A DNA stretch of 64,000 bases, from the NCBI GenBank assembly GCA_030323305.1, contig CP106741.1:6158764-6222763 (forward strand). The letters run 5' to 3'. Origin of the DNA: Paenibacillus sp. CC-CFT747 (GTDB lineage Bacteria > Bacillota > Bacilli > Paenibacillales > NBRC-103111). Below are positions 56,323 through 64,000 of this stretch, piece after piece (position 1 is the first letter of the stretch; every line of letters begins with the position of its first letter). A program made the translations under genes and the position numbers. The notes below the pieces were generated by a model, which saw only the letters and a list, made by a program, of their open reading frames with translations, searched no databases and had not been told where the DNA came from.

Positions 56323-57499
56323 TCGATGGTTCCCCCTACCTTCTGCAGCACGACGGAAGTCAGCTGGTACATGTCGCGGGCGGGTCCTTTCGGACCTTTG
56401 TCGTTTGCTTTCGTATGCAGCAGCTGCCCGAGATTGACCAGCTGCTGCAGCCCGTTCATGCCGTCTGCAATGGTTCCCCATACCGGGAATAGCGTCATCT
56501 TTTGCAGATCGTCCAGCGTCACGTCGTTCTTCTTGCTGAACCGGTTCACGACCAAAGCGACGCTCTCGTCCTTGACGAGATGATAACGCTCCAGAATGTT
56601 GTAGACCTGCTGCATGCGGACTATGGATGGACGGTCCAGCTGAAGAACGTACAGCAGCAGGTCGGTCTGGCTGATCGCGCTGATGGAGACCTCGTTCAGC
56701 TCCTTCGGAACATCCAGAACAATCAGGTCAAAATGCTGCCGGCACGCCGTCAGCAAAAGCTCGATGTCGTCGCTTCCGAAGTTTTCCGCATCCTGAGGAT
56801 GGGCCGGGGACAGCAGAACGCTTAAGGGCGAATCCTCCCGGCGGTAGAGCACATTGTTGAGCTGGCTGAAGGTCAGCTCTTTCAGAACCGACTTCAGGTC
56901 GCCCAGGTTGCGGTCGTGGGGAACATCCAGCAGCTGATGAAGCCCGCCGAACTGCATGTTCAGATCAACCAGCAGCACCTTGGCCCCGCTGTTCAAGGCC
57001 AGCGTCTGGGCGAGGTTGGAGGCAAGGAAGGTAGCTCCGGAGCCGCCTTTTCCGCTGTAGACGGTTATTACCTGGCTGGAGCCTTGCTGCCCTTTCGGCT
57101 GAAGCAGCTCCTGCCTTTGGACATTCTTCTTATACTGAACGTTCGCCCTCTCCAACGCTTTCTCCAGCTGCTCCATCTCTTCCGGAAGCTGCAGGACATC
57201 CATAACCCCGGACCGGTACAATTCCCGGAGGAAATGAATTCCGCGTTTTTGCTCAAGTAAATGATCGGTGCCGTTTCGTTCACCTTGCGTACGCTTTGAA
57301 TCACCTGAGAAATATTCACCGCTTCTGATGGCTCGGCTATAAGCAGAATCCGCGGCTCCTTGAGGTTGATCTGCATGTACGCTTCTCGCGGCTTGTCGAT
57401 AATTTCGCCGATAGGGACATTGAGAAAGTGCAGCTGCTGCGTTATTTGCTGGGTCAGGCGGGAATCATCGCAAACGACGCTGATTCGTGGTGTGCTCAA
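56208..57499 (-). CDS. tadZ: TadZ/CpaE-type ParA-like ATPase (one frame break)
   Basis: Polar localisation factor for Tad pili. N-terminal response-regulator-like half (RISVVCDDSRLTQQI, ILLIAEPSEAVNISQVI), then after a frame change at about 57232 a ParA-like domain: deviant Walker A VYSGKGGSGATFLA, LLVDLNMQFGGL, and FDLIVLDVPKELNEVS. TTG start at 57499 with GAAGGAGAG upstream. The C terminus is uncertain: the raw frame runs 115 nt into tadA; a G-run correction near 56335 would end it near 56280. Confidence 0.85.
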
Positions 57500-58195
57500 G
57501 GTTTTTCTCTCCTTCCTTCAGCGCCTTGGAGGTTCCGCTTTTCAGAACCCTGACCTCCTTGGCGTAATTCAGAGCCCAAACGGCGCTCTTGGAATTTTCG
57601 AGGCTTAATACGACGCCGATAGCCGAAAGTTCCGTTTCATTCTTTTTTGCACGTTATTGACGGTCACATCCTTGAGCAGAACCTTGGTCACCCGCCTGTC
57701 CTGACCCTGTGCGCTGCCTGCGTTCGTTACCCCCTGCTGCTTGGCAATGGAATCAGGGGAACCGCTCTGGTCGTCGTAAGAAACGATAATGTCCACCTTG
57801 TCAAAAACGTCGATGCTGTCGTCAAACACCGCCATGGGAGCGCGGAGAATGACCTGGCGAAGGTCGCCGGAAACCACGGTGTTGTCGCGAAGAACGGAAG
57901 TCGTGATCACCTGCCCTTTCGGAATGGGGACCACGGTAATTTTGTTTTTCAATTCCTCTTTTGTCTGGATAACGGAGGGCAGCAGGTACTTCCGCGGCAC
58001 TTCCTCCGTGGTAAAGGAATCCGGATCAATGGGCCGTCCTGCCACGATATCCGTTTTGGCCACCAGGACCTGCGCCAGTTCCCCCATGCTCTGTTTAGTG
58101 GATTTTATGTAGTTGGAGAACAGGATGGTGGCGGTTAAGGCCATAAGGATGGAGAGGCTGGTAAAAATTACGGCACGTCTTCTCGATTCGAACAT
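57465..58195 (-). CDS. cpaB: CpaB/RcpC-type pilus protein (one frame break)
   Basis: Membrane-anchored pilus protein with SAF domain. N-terminal helix FTSLSILMALTATILFSNYI, then VLVAKTDIVAGRPIDPDSF (SAF motif), VVPIPKGQVITTSVLRD and GDLRQVILRAPMAVFDDSIDVFDKVDIIVSYDDQ (two parts). The frame changes at about 57645 in an A run; one added A gives a C-terminal helix-strand (SAIGVVLSLENSKSAVWALNYAKEV) and a stop at 57465 overlapping the tadZ start. About 243 residues. Confidence 0.85.
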
Positions 58196-58213
58196 GTTAT
58201 AAGGACACCCCTG

Positions 58214-58663
58214 CTAGTTGAGTAATAAGAGCACAATTCCTGTACCGAGCGCCATGAAAGGCGCCAAGGCCAATTCCGTCATCTTCTTATCCTTGTTTCT
58301 GCGGACTCTCTGGACAAGGAGGATTGGCCAAGCCGCCATACCGGCGGCTAGAAACGTAAGCAGCATCGTGAGCAGCCCGTCCGGGGCTCCCAAAGCTGCT
58401 CCTATTACACTGAACAGCTTGATATCTCCGCCACCCAGCTGGCCTTTGCTAAGAGCGGCTAGGAGTAAGGAAAGACCAAAGAGCAGGGCCGCCCCAACTA
58501 TACTGCCGATCAAGCCTGACCAGCGGTCAAAGACCAAATGAAGGATTCCAAAATATACAAATGAAGGTATTGTTAGCCAGTCGTAGATTTTCTTTTCCTT
58601 CAGGTCGGTGATGACGGCTACGGCCAGGACAGCAGCTAGGGAGACCCAGGTAACGAGATGCAT
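58214..58663 (-). CDS. tadV: Prepilin peptidase (A24 aspartic protease)
   Basis: A 149-residue CpaA/TadV-type prepilin peptidase with six hydrophobic helices. The catalytic Asp pair is D20 (VITDLKEKKI) and D80 (GGGDIKLF). It lacks the N-terminal methylase domain, as usual for Tad loci. GGGGGAAG precedes the ATG. First gene of the pilus operon; it processes Flp and the TadE/TadG pseudopilins. Confidence 0.92.
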   Translation of the reverse strand: MHLVTWVSLAAVLAVAVITDLKEKKIYDWLTIPSFVYFGILHLVFDRWSGLIGSIVGAALLFGLSLLLAALSKGQLGGGDIKLFSVIGAALGAPDGLLTMLLTFLAAGMAAWPILLVQRVRRNKDKKMTELALAPFMALGTGIVLLLLN

Positions 58664-58931
58664 GAAATGGTACTTCCCCCCTTTTGCTAAAAAAAGAAAA
58701 TTTTGCTAAAGTCATCTTACCCGCCTTTTTACTCATTGAATCAAGATTCCGGTCCTTTTTAATAGGCCCAGGCTCTCATTTTTCATACCATTCATTTACA
58801 GGCCATCCAGGGGCAGAAGGAAAGAATGCCGGCCACCCGGTCCGTTCGTTCTAGTTCCATCTTCCTAATGCCTGGAAGTGGAGAGATTTTTCCTGTTTGG
58901 GTACGTACATTAATCGGTGAGCAGGACAACC
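58664..58931 (-). promoter_or_regulatory. Gene-free upstream region of the pilus operon
   Basis: About 270 bp without a gene between tadV and the GGDEF-EAL gene. The minus strand has an AT-rich stretch with a repeated TTAGCAAAA word near 58680-58710 and a TTGATT ... TAAGAT pair with a 19-bp spacer (weak promoter). No c-di-GMP riboswitch signature could be recognised by eye. The operon promoter presumably lies here. Confidence 0.3.
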
Positions 58932-58932
58932 C

Positions 58933-58968
58933 AAAAAAGCAGCTTCGGCCCGAGGACCAAAGCTGCCA
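58933..58968 (-). terminator. Terminator of the membrane GGDEF-EAL gene
   Basis: On the minus strand GGCAGCTTTGG-N8-CCGAAGCTGC followed by T6, directly after the stop codon at 58980. Confidence 0.85.
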
Positions 58969-58979
58969 TTAAAGAATCG

Positions 58980-61397
58980 TTATTGAGCATACCGGTGCTG
59001 ACTTGGCAGAGAGGAGGCATCCTCTCTCAAAGTGCGGGTGTCGAGCTTTTCTATTCCGTATTGAAAATACCGGATTAAGGCCGAAGCCGTCAACGGCCTG
59101 CTGAAATAATAGCCTTGGGCGGTATCGCATCCCATCCGCTTCAGCAGCTGCAGCTGCTCCGAGGTCTCCACTCCTTCCGCCACGACTTTCTTGCCGAGCG
59201 TGGTGGACATGGAGATGATTGCGGGAACTATCGAACGGTCCGCATCTTCCTTCGTTAAATCTCCCATGAAGGAGCGGTCAATTTTGATCGTGGAAATGGG
59301 AAGCTGCTTGATTACGCTAAGGGAGGAATACCCCGTTCCGAAATCATCCATGGCAATCCGGATCCCGAGCCCCGCCAGCTCCTGCAGCATCGTGAGCGTT
59401 GCCTGAAGATTGTGGACGACCATGCTCTCGGTAATCTCCAGGCATAACCTTTGCGGAGCAAGGCCCGTGCTGCTTAAGATGCTTCTAACCCTGGAGACGA
59501 AGTCCGGCTGCATAAACTGTCCCGCGGATACGTTGACCGATATCTCCACATGGCCCCCTCCGCACGCTTCCCAGCGTTTCGCTTCCCGGCACGCCTCCTC
59601 CAACACCCAATGGCCGATCGAACGGATCAGGCCGGTCTGCTCGGCCACCGGAATGAACTGGGCAGGCGAGATGAGGCCGAGCTCCGCACAGTTCCAGCGA
59701 ATCAGCGCCTCCACCCCGATCAACCGTTCTCCGTCCAGCTCCACCTGGGGCTGGTAGAGAAGAGTAAATTCCCCTCGCTCCAGAGCCTTGCGAAGATAGG
59801 CTTCCAGCTCCACATGCCGTTGAAAGGCGGCATTCATTTCCATCGTGTGAAAACGGTATTGGTTGCCTCCGCTTCGCTTGGCATGGTCCATGGCGATATC
59901 CGCGTTCATCAGCAGCTGGGTGCTGGTGATTCCATCAGACGGGAACAGGCTGATTCCGACGCTCGCCGAGAGAAAAATTCCCTTCCCTTTAAGGAGAAAG
60001 GCTCGACAAACTGGTAAATGACGAGCTCCGCCGCCTTTACCACATCGTCGTATTCCTCCAGCCCGGAGAGCAGGATCCCAAACTCGTCCCCGCCCAGCCG
60101 GGCCAGCATTCCATTGGCGTCGAGACATGCCTCCAGACGCCGGGCACTCTCCATTAGAGCTTCGTCTCCCCGAGGATGGCCGACCGTGTCATTGATTCGT
60201 TTAAACCGGTCCAGATCGACAACCAGAAGGGCGACGAACCCGCTGTTTAAGCGGGATTGCTCCAACCGGGACTCCAGCTCCTTCACGAAGGAAAGGCGAT
60301 TGGGCAGGCCGGTAAGGGGATCGTTATGCGCCAGATAGGCCAGCTCGTTCTCCTGGCTCTTGCGTTTGCTGATGTCCCGGATGATGGCATACGTATACTT
60401 CCCACCGTTGCCGGCCATGCTTTCCGTATCCATGAGAAGTGTCTTGGTTTCCCCTTCCCGCGTCAGGATGGTGAATTCCTGCCCGGTGCCCAGGAACCGG
60501 TTGCCCCCGGCTCCTGCCTGCGATCTGGCCGGTCCTCCTGCTTTAGAAAATCGGATAATGGCACCGGGAGCCTTCCGTTCAATCCGCGGCCGAACACCCG
60601 CCGGGCACCGGGATTGGCTTCCCAGATTCTCATATCGGCATCAAGCAGCAGAATCCCAACCGGGCTCAATTTATACAACACTTCATATTTGCTGGAGACG
60701 GACGGCAGAAATTCGCTTTTATGAATGAGAAAACGGATCGAGATGCCCCAAACCAGAACCGGCAGCAGGAAAAAGAAAGACGGAACGAATGCGCCCTCTC
60801 CCCGTAAAGCCTCCACCGTTCCAACCAGCATCGAAGCCAAGACAAAGAGAAGATCTGTCCGCAGCAGAAGGACAAGCTTTCTTCTTTCGATCTCTCTTTC
60901 GCATCTCCGGATGGCGAGAAGGGACATCGCCAGATTGCACCCGTGAAGGATGGCCAGAAGGACAAACAGCACAAGCATGCCGCCCCCCAAGATCTCGCGC
61001 TTCCACGGAGAATGAATCTCCACCTCACCGAAAAAAGCCCGAAGGAGCCGAACGATACCCCAGCCAAGTACAGCAATAAAGGGGCAAAGCCCAGCAAGGC
61101 TATCCTTTTCACACGAAAAGGAGAATAGGCCCCGGTTATTTTTTGATGCAGCATCAGTCCGGTTCCGGCCGCTAATAAGGCGGCAGGGTATTTGAGATAG
61201 CCGGACAGCGGGAGGGTATAGTCGGGAGGAAGAAGCTGCTGGAAGCAATCCGCTGTAAAAATCAAGAAAAGACATAGCATGGTAAGCGATGCCAATTGGT
61301 TTTCCTTATTCCGCGGATCCCTGCGAATAATGTCGATTGTTGTATATAGGAGAAAAAACAATGGAAACATGAGAGCAATCAAAGAAAAAAACGTCAT
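58980..61397 (-). CDS. Membrane PAS-GGDEF-EAL protein (three frame breaks)
   Basis: ATG at 61397 has AGGGGTGA upstream. About 806 residues: an N-terminal region of seven membrane helices (MTFFSLIALMFPLFFLLYTT onward), a PAS domain (LSPVGILLLDADMRIWEANPG), a GGDEF domain with intact RLGGDEFGIL and an EAL domain with VEALIRW, NVSAGQF, LEITES, DDFGTGYSS, KIDRSF, AEGVET and QGYYF. Frame changes at about 61043, 60505 and 59990, each fixed by one base. Both c-di-GMP active sites look intact. Located just upstream of the pilus operon on the same strand with its own terminator. Confidence 0.9.
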
Positions 61398-61478
61398 GAT
61401 GTCACCCCTGAAATAACTAGGTCTTTAGTCTCATTTACCATAATTCGACAAACTTTTAATCATTCCTGCTTACCTACC

Positions 61479-61520
61479 AAAAATAAAAAAAACAGCAAGC
61501 CCCGTAGGACTTACCGTTTA
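61479..61520 (-). terminator. Terminator after the MFS gene
   Basis: On the minus strand AAACGGTAAGTCC / GGGGCTTGCTGTTT (with G-U pairs) and a long T/A tail. Confidence 0.7.
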
Positions 61521-61605
61521 ATTTCGGGCAGACACCCCCGTCTTTCGTCTCTCTTGCCGGATGCCTTTCGATCCTTTTTGACAAAATCTTCGGCCCGGAC
61601 TCGCC

Positions 61606-62792
61606 TTACTCCATAACCATCTTCCCCGCTTCGCTTCTCTGCTTGCGGTGATGGAGGGCGTAATAAAGAATCAAGGAAAGGAAGACGAGCAGCCCCCCCA
61701 TAAATACATCGTGTGGTAATCGGTGCGCGCGGCCAGCAGGCCAAGAAAATAAGAACCCAGTCCGTAGCCCGAATCAAAAAAGACAAAATAGGTGCCGGTG
61801 GCCAAGCCTCTTCGGTGAGGAGGTGCCGATTGAACGGCGATGGTTTGAAAGCTCGGAAGGATCGCACCGTAACCGAGTCCTATAATTCCTCCGGTCAGCA
61901 GAAAAATAGGAGCGGAATAGGCTTGACTCAACCAGATCATTCCGATTACGAACAGGACAATTCCCGGATAAACGAGAACATGCTCCCCTTTCCTGTCGAA
62001 CAGCCTTCCCGTGAAAGGACGGGAGATCAGGATCATGGCCGCAAAGACGATAAAGAAATAGCTCGCGATGGTTTCCAGCCCGATCGATTTCGCATAGACG
62101 GAGATGAACGTTGAGATCGCTCCATAGGAGAAAGCCAGCACGAAGCCAGCCATGGAGATAGGCATCGCTTTAGGCTCCAGGTACCGCTTGATGCTCCAGG
62201 AATGGAACGGACTCGGTTTCTTCGGAGGCGAGGAGATGGCGGTCACCGCGCCGCAGAGCAAAGCCAATAAAGCTAAGGCCGAAACGACGATGAACAGGAC
62301 CGTATAGCTGGTATGGGTGGTCAGGGTAAGCCCCAAGAAGGGCCCCACGACCATGGCAAGGCTCATAAAAAGGCTGAAGTAACCAATACCTTCCCCTTTG
62401 CGCTTCTCCGGAATGACATCCAGTACAATGGCCGAAGTGGCGGTTGCCGAGATCCCGAAGGCAATCCCGTGAACAAACCGCAAGGCCAAAAGCAGGTAGA
62501 ATTGATGAATGAACAGATACAAGAAGGAACATACCATAAACATAACCAAGGAGGCGGTGACCAGAACCTTCCGGTTCTTCTCGTCCAGCCACTTTCCCGT
62601 CACTACCCGGAAGATGACCGCGGCCACGATAAACACCGTCATGACAAGGCCAATCTGATCTTTACTTCCTTGCAGTTCCTCCAGAACGAAGGTCGGCAAA
62701 GTAACGGCCAGAATATAAAAGGTCATAAAAATAAAAAAGCTGCTGAAGCTGATCGTTAGAAAGCTTCGGCTCCATAAAGTGTCCTGCTTCAA
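61606..62792 (-). CDS. MFS transporter, drug-efflux type (one frame break)
   Basis: Twelve-helix major facilitator. Motif A VTGKWLDEKNRK in loop 2-3, a second RPFTGRLFDRKGEH in the C-terminal half, helix-rich throughout. The frame changes at about 61696, in a run of seven G; one base gives a normal end LLVFLSLILYYALHHRK and a stop at 61606, about 396 residues. Co-oriented with the marR gene 40 bp upstream, forming a typical regulator-exporter pair. Substrate unknown. Confidence 0.88.
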
Positions 62793-62833
62793 GGCTCTCT
62801 CTTCTTTCTGTATAGTCTGTACAGCCGGACTCT

Positions 62834-63286
62834 TTACATTCCTTCTTTCGAATCCGGCGTGTTTTCTAGGTTGTCCATCATTTGAAACAAGACGCTCTTG
62901 AAAATCTCCAAATGTTCAGGAGAAATCCCGTTCAAGAGCTTGCTTTCAAATTGTTCTTCCAACAAGGGCCTAACGAGCTCTTGGTGCTCTCTGCCTTTAC
63001 CGGTAATGAGGATGCGATAAGATCTCCGGTCCTCCCCATTCGGCTTACGGCTGATAAACTGCTTCCTCTCTAGGATGTCCAGAATCCGGGTAATGGTCGG
63101 CTGGTCCTTATCCGACCGCAGAGCCAGCTCCTTCTGGGTGATATCATCCTCCTCGGCTAACCGTTTCAGTACGGTCCATTGTTCCGGGGTAAGGTCATAC
63201 GGCTTGAGAGAAAGCGTAAGACTGCGAACCATAACCCGGCTCGCCATGGCGGTTAAATAGCCGAAAGGCTCCTTCTCGGTCTTCAT
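62834..63286 (-). CDS. MarR-family transcriptional regulator
   Basis: A 150-residue MarR repressor: helix SLKPYDLTPEQWTVLKRL, recognition helix DKDQPTITRILDILERK and wing PNGEDRRSYRILIT, then a dimerisation helix. It is followed by the MFS gene and preceded by a promoter with a perfect palindrome, so it probably represses itself and the exporter. Confidence 0.92.
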   Translation of the reverse strand: MKTEKEPFGYLTAMASRVMVRSLTLSLKPYDLTPEQWTVLKRLAEEDDITQKELALRSDKDQPTITRILDILERKQFISRKPNGEDRRSYRILITGKGREHQELVRPLLEEQFESKLLNGISPEHLEIFKSVLFQMMDNLENTPDSKEGM

Positions 63287-63380
63287 TCTTCACCTCACCG
63301 CTTATTTTTTCTTCTCTACCTTATTATTCTCTACCTCTCCACCTCTCCGCTGCTCGTTCTTCAATCTCCCCCGTTGATTA

Positions 63381-63422
63381 ATTGTTATAACAATTATATT
63401 CCAAACATCTACTTTAGGTCAA
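63381..63422 (-). promoter_or_regulatory. Promoter and MarR-type operator of marR-MFS
   Basis: On the minus strand TTGACC (63417-63422), 18-bp spacer, TATAAT (63393-63398). A perfect 14-bp palindrome ATTGTTATAACAAT (63381-63394) begins inside the -10 and covers the start site. Confidence 0.7.
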
Positions 63423-63452
63423 ACCCTCCCTATAGGGATGCCCGCTGGAACT

Positions 63453-63482
63453 AAAAAAGATCACCGGAACGTTCCGGTGATC
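63453..63482 (-). terminator. Terminator of the tRNA cluster
   Basis: Perfect palindrome GATCACCGGAAC / GTTCCGGTGATC followed by T6 on the minus strand. Confidence 0.9.
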
Positions 63483-63534
63483 CTGGCTGAAAAAAGAAAA
63501 ACCCCCGAAAGCAGGAGTTTGTTGGATAAGAAAA

Positions 63535-63611
63535 TGGTCGGGACGACACGATTTGAACATGCGACCCCCTGGTCCCAAACCAGGTGCTCTACCAAGCTGA
63601 GCTACGTCCCG
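63535..63611 (-). tRNA. tRNA-Pro (anticodon TGG)
   Basis: 77-nt cloverleaf with encoded CCA; acceptor CGGGACG/CGTCCCG, anticodon loop TTTGGGA, T-loop TTCAAAT. Confidence 0.95.
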
Positions 63612-63625
63612 AAACTAATACGGTA

Positions 63626-63717
63626 TGGCGGAGAGAGAGGGATTCGAACCCTCGAGACGCTTGTGACGCCTACACGATTTCCAATCGTGCTCCTTCGGCC
63701 AACTCGGACACCTCTCC
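63626..63717 (-). tRNA. tRNA-Ser (anticodon GGA)
   Basis: 92-nt class II tRNA with long variable arm and encoded CCA; acceptor GGAGAGG/TCTCTCC, anticodon loop TTGGAAA. Confidence 0.95.
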
Positions 63718-63718
63718 A

Positions 63719-63794
63719 TGGCTCCCCGAACAGGACTCGAACCTGTGACAACTCGATTAACAGTCGAGTGCTCTACCAACTGAGCTATCAGGGA
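63719..63794 (-). tRNA. tRNA-Asn (anticodon GTT)
   Basis: 76-nt cloverleaf with encoded CCA; acceptor TCCCTGA/TCGGGGA, anticodon loop CTGTTAA. Confidence 0.95.
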
Positions 63795-63804
63795 AAATAA
63801 AGGG

Positions 63805-63882
<78 letters not shown>

Positions 63883-63899
63883 TTATTTTCTTAGGCAAG

Positions 63900-63926
63900 A
63901 AAAAATCCCACATGTGTGGGTTTCGC
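63900..63926 (-). terminator. Small hairpin upstream of the tRNA cluster
   Basis: On the minus strand CCCACACATGTGGGA followed by T6. It probably ends a gene beyond the window edge. The remaining bases to 64000 show nothing I can name. Confidence 0.6.
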
Positions 63927-64000
63927 TTGGCCAATCCATTCTCCCAAGACGGGCTTCGCCGTGGTCAAAGTACCATCTTGCTGGAGAAGAAAAATTTCCG

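Noticed and set aside
63900..64000. 5S rRNA or further tRNA at the window end
   Set aside because: No cloverleaf or 5S core could be recognised; only a hairpin is evident.

Overview
The window looks like chromosomal DNA of a moderately GC-rich, Gram-positive, endospore-former-type Firmicute, most likely Paenibacillaceae. The basis is family content: YtvI, YtxG/YtxH, BdbC, CsbD, YitT, many AraC/LacI/MarR regulators, lipoboxes, SLH-type repeats, strong AAGGAGG ribosome binding sites and a sigma-B-like promoter. I see no rRNA gene, transposase, prophage or CRISPR array.

A technical point governs the whole annotation. About 55-60 genes' worth of reading-frame breaks (in roughly 32 genes) interrupt otherwise well-conserved proteins. 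Every one I resolved is repaired by ADDING a base, usually in a run of G, C, T or A. This is the signature of homopolymer under-calling in an unpolished assembly, not of gene decay. I therefore give the repaired extent of each gene and state where the frame changes. In two places the lost bases also create false ORF fusions (two vWA proteins; an ABC ATPase with its permease).

Layout. 0.1-11.8 kb: HxlR regulator, YtvI-type permease, an FCD protein with no DNA-binding domain, DUF3054, MurI, a lipoprotein polysaccharide deacetylase, a Gfo/Idh/MocA oxidoreductase, GH4 alpha-galactosidase, BdbC, an AraC regulator, a LytTR-GGDEF-EAL protein and ytxGH. 12-16.6 kb: a tight minus-strand series phnD-phnE-phnC-selD-mnmH, i.e. 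an oxyanion ABC importer apparently co-transcribed with selenophosphate synthase and the tRNA selenouridine synthase. 16.8-25.5 kb: KDPG aldolase, cysteine synthase, a SufR-like regulator, a HepT-like protein, thiD, tenI and thiO, a TPR protein, CsbD and several small unknown proteins. 25.7-38.6 kb: a minus-strand operon of nine genes (large secreted/membrane protein, ABC ATPase, ABC permease, coiled-coil Gly/Ala-rich membrane protein, MoxR ATPase, DUF58, two vWA membrane proteins). 38.7-46 kb: AraC regulator, a LbH acyltransferase fused to a second helical domain, YitT, GDSL hydrolase, nitroreductase, LacI regulator and a PhyH-type dioxygenase. 46.3-61.4 kb: a Tad/Flp pilus locus (prepilin peptidase, CpaB, TadZ, TadA, TadB, TadC, Flp, TadE, TadG-like) with unusual accessory proteins and a membrane GGDEF-EAL protein immediately upstream. 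61.6-64 kb: MFS exporter with its MarR regulator, and a tRNA cluster Ile-Asn-Ser-Pro on the minus strand.

Themes: cell-envelope assembly (deacetylase, MurI, MoxR/vWA operon, Tad pilus), c-di-GMP turnover (two EAL proteins) and selenium-dependent tRNA modification. The most promising undescribed systems are the phn-sel operon, the nine-gene MoxR/vWA/ABC operon and the pilus accessory set.
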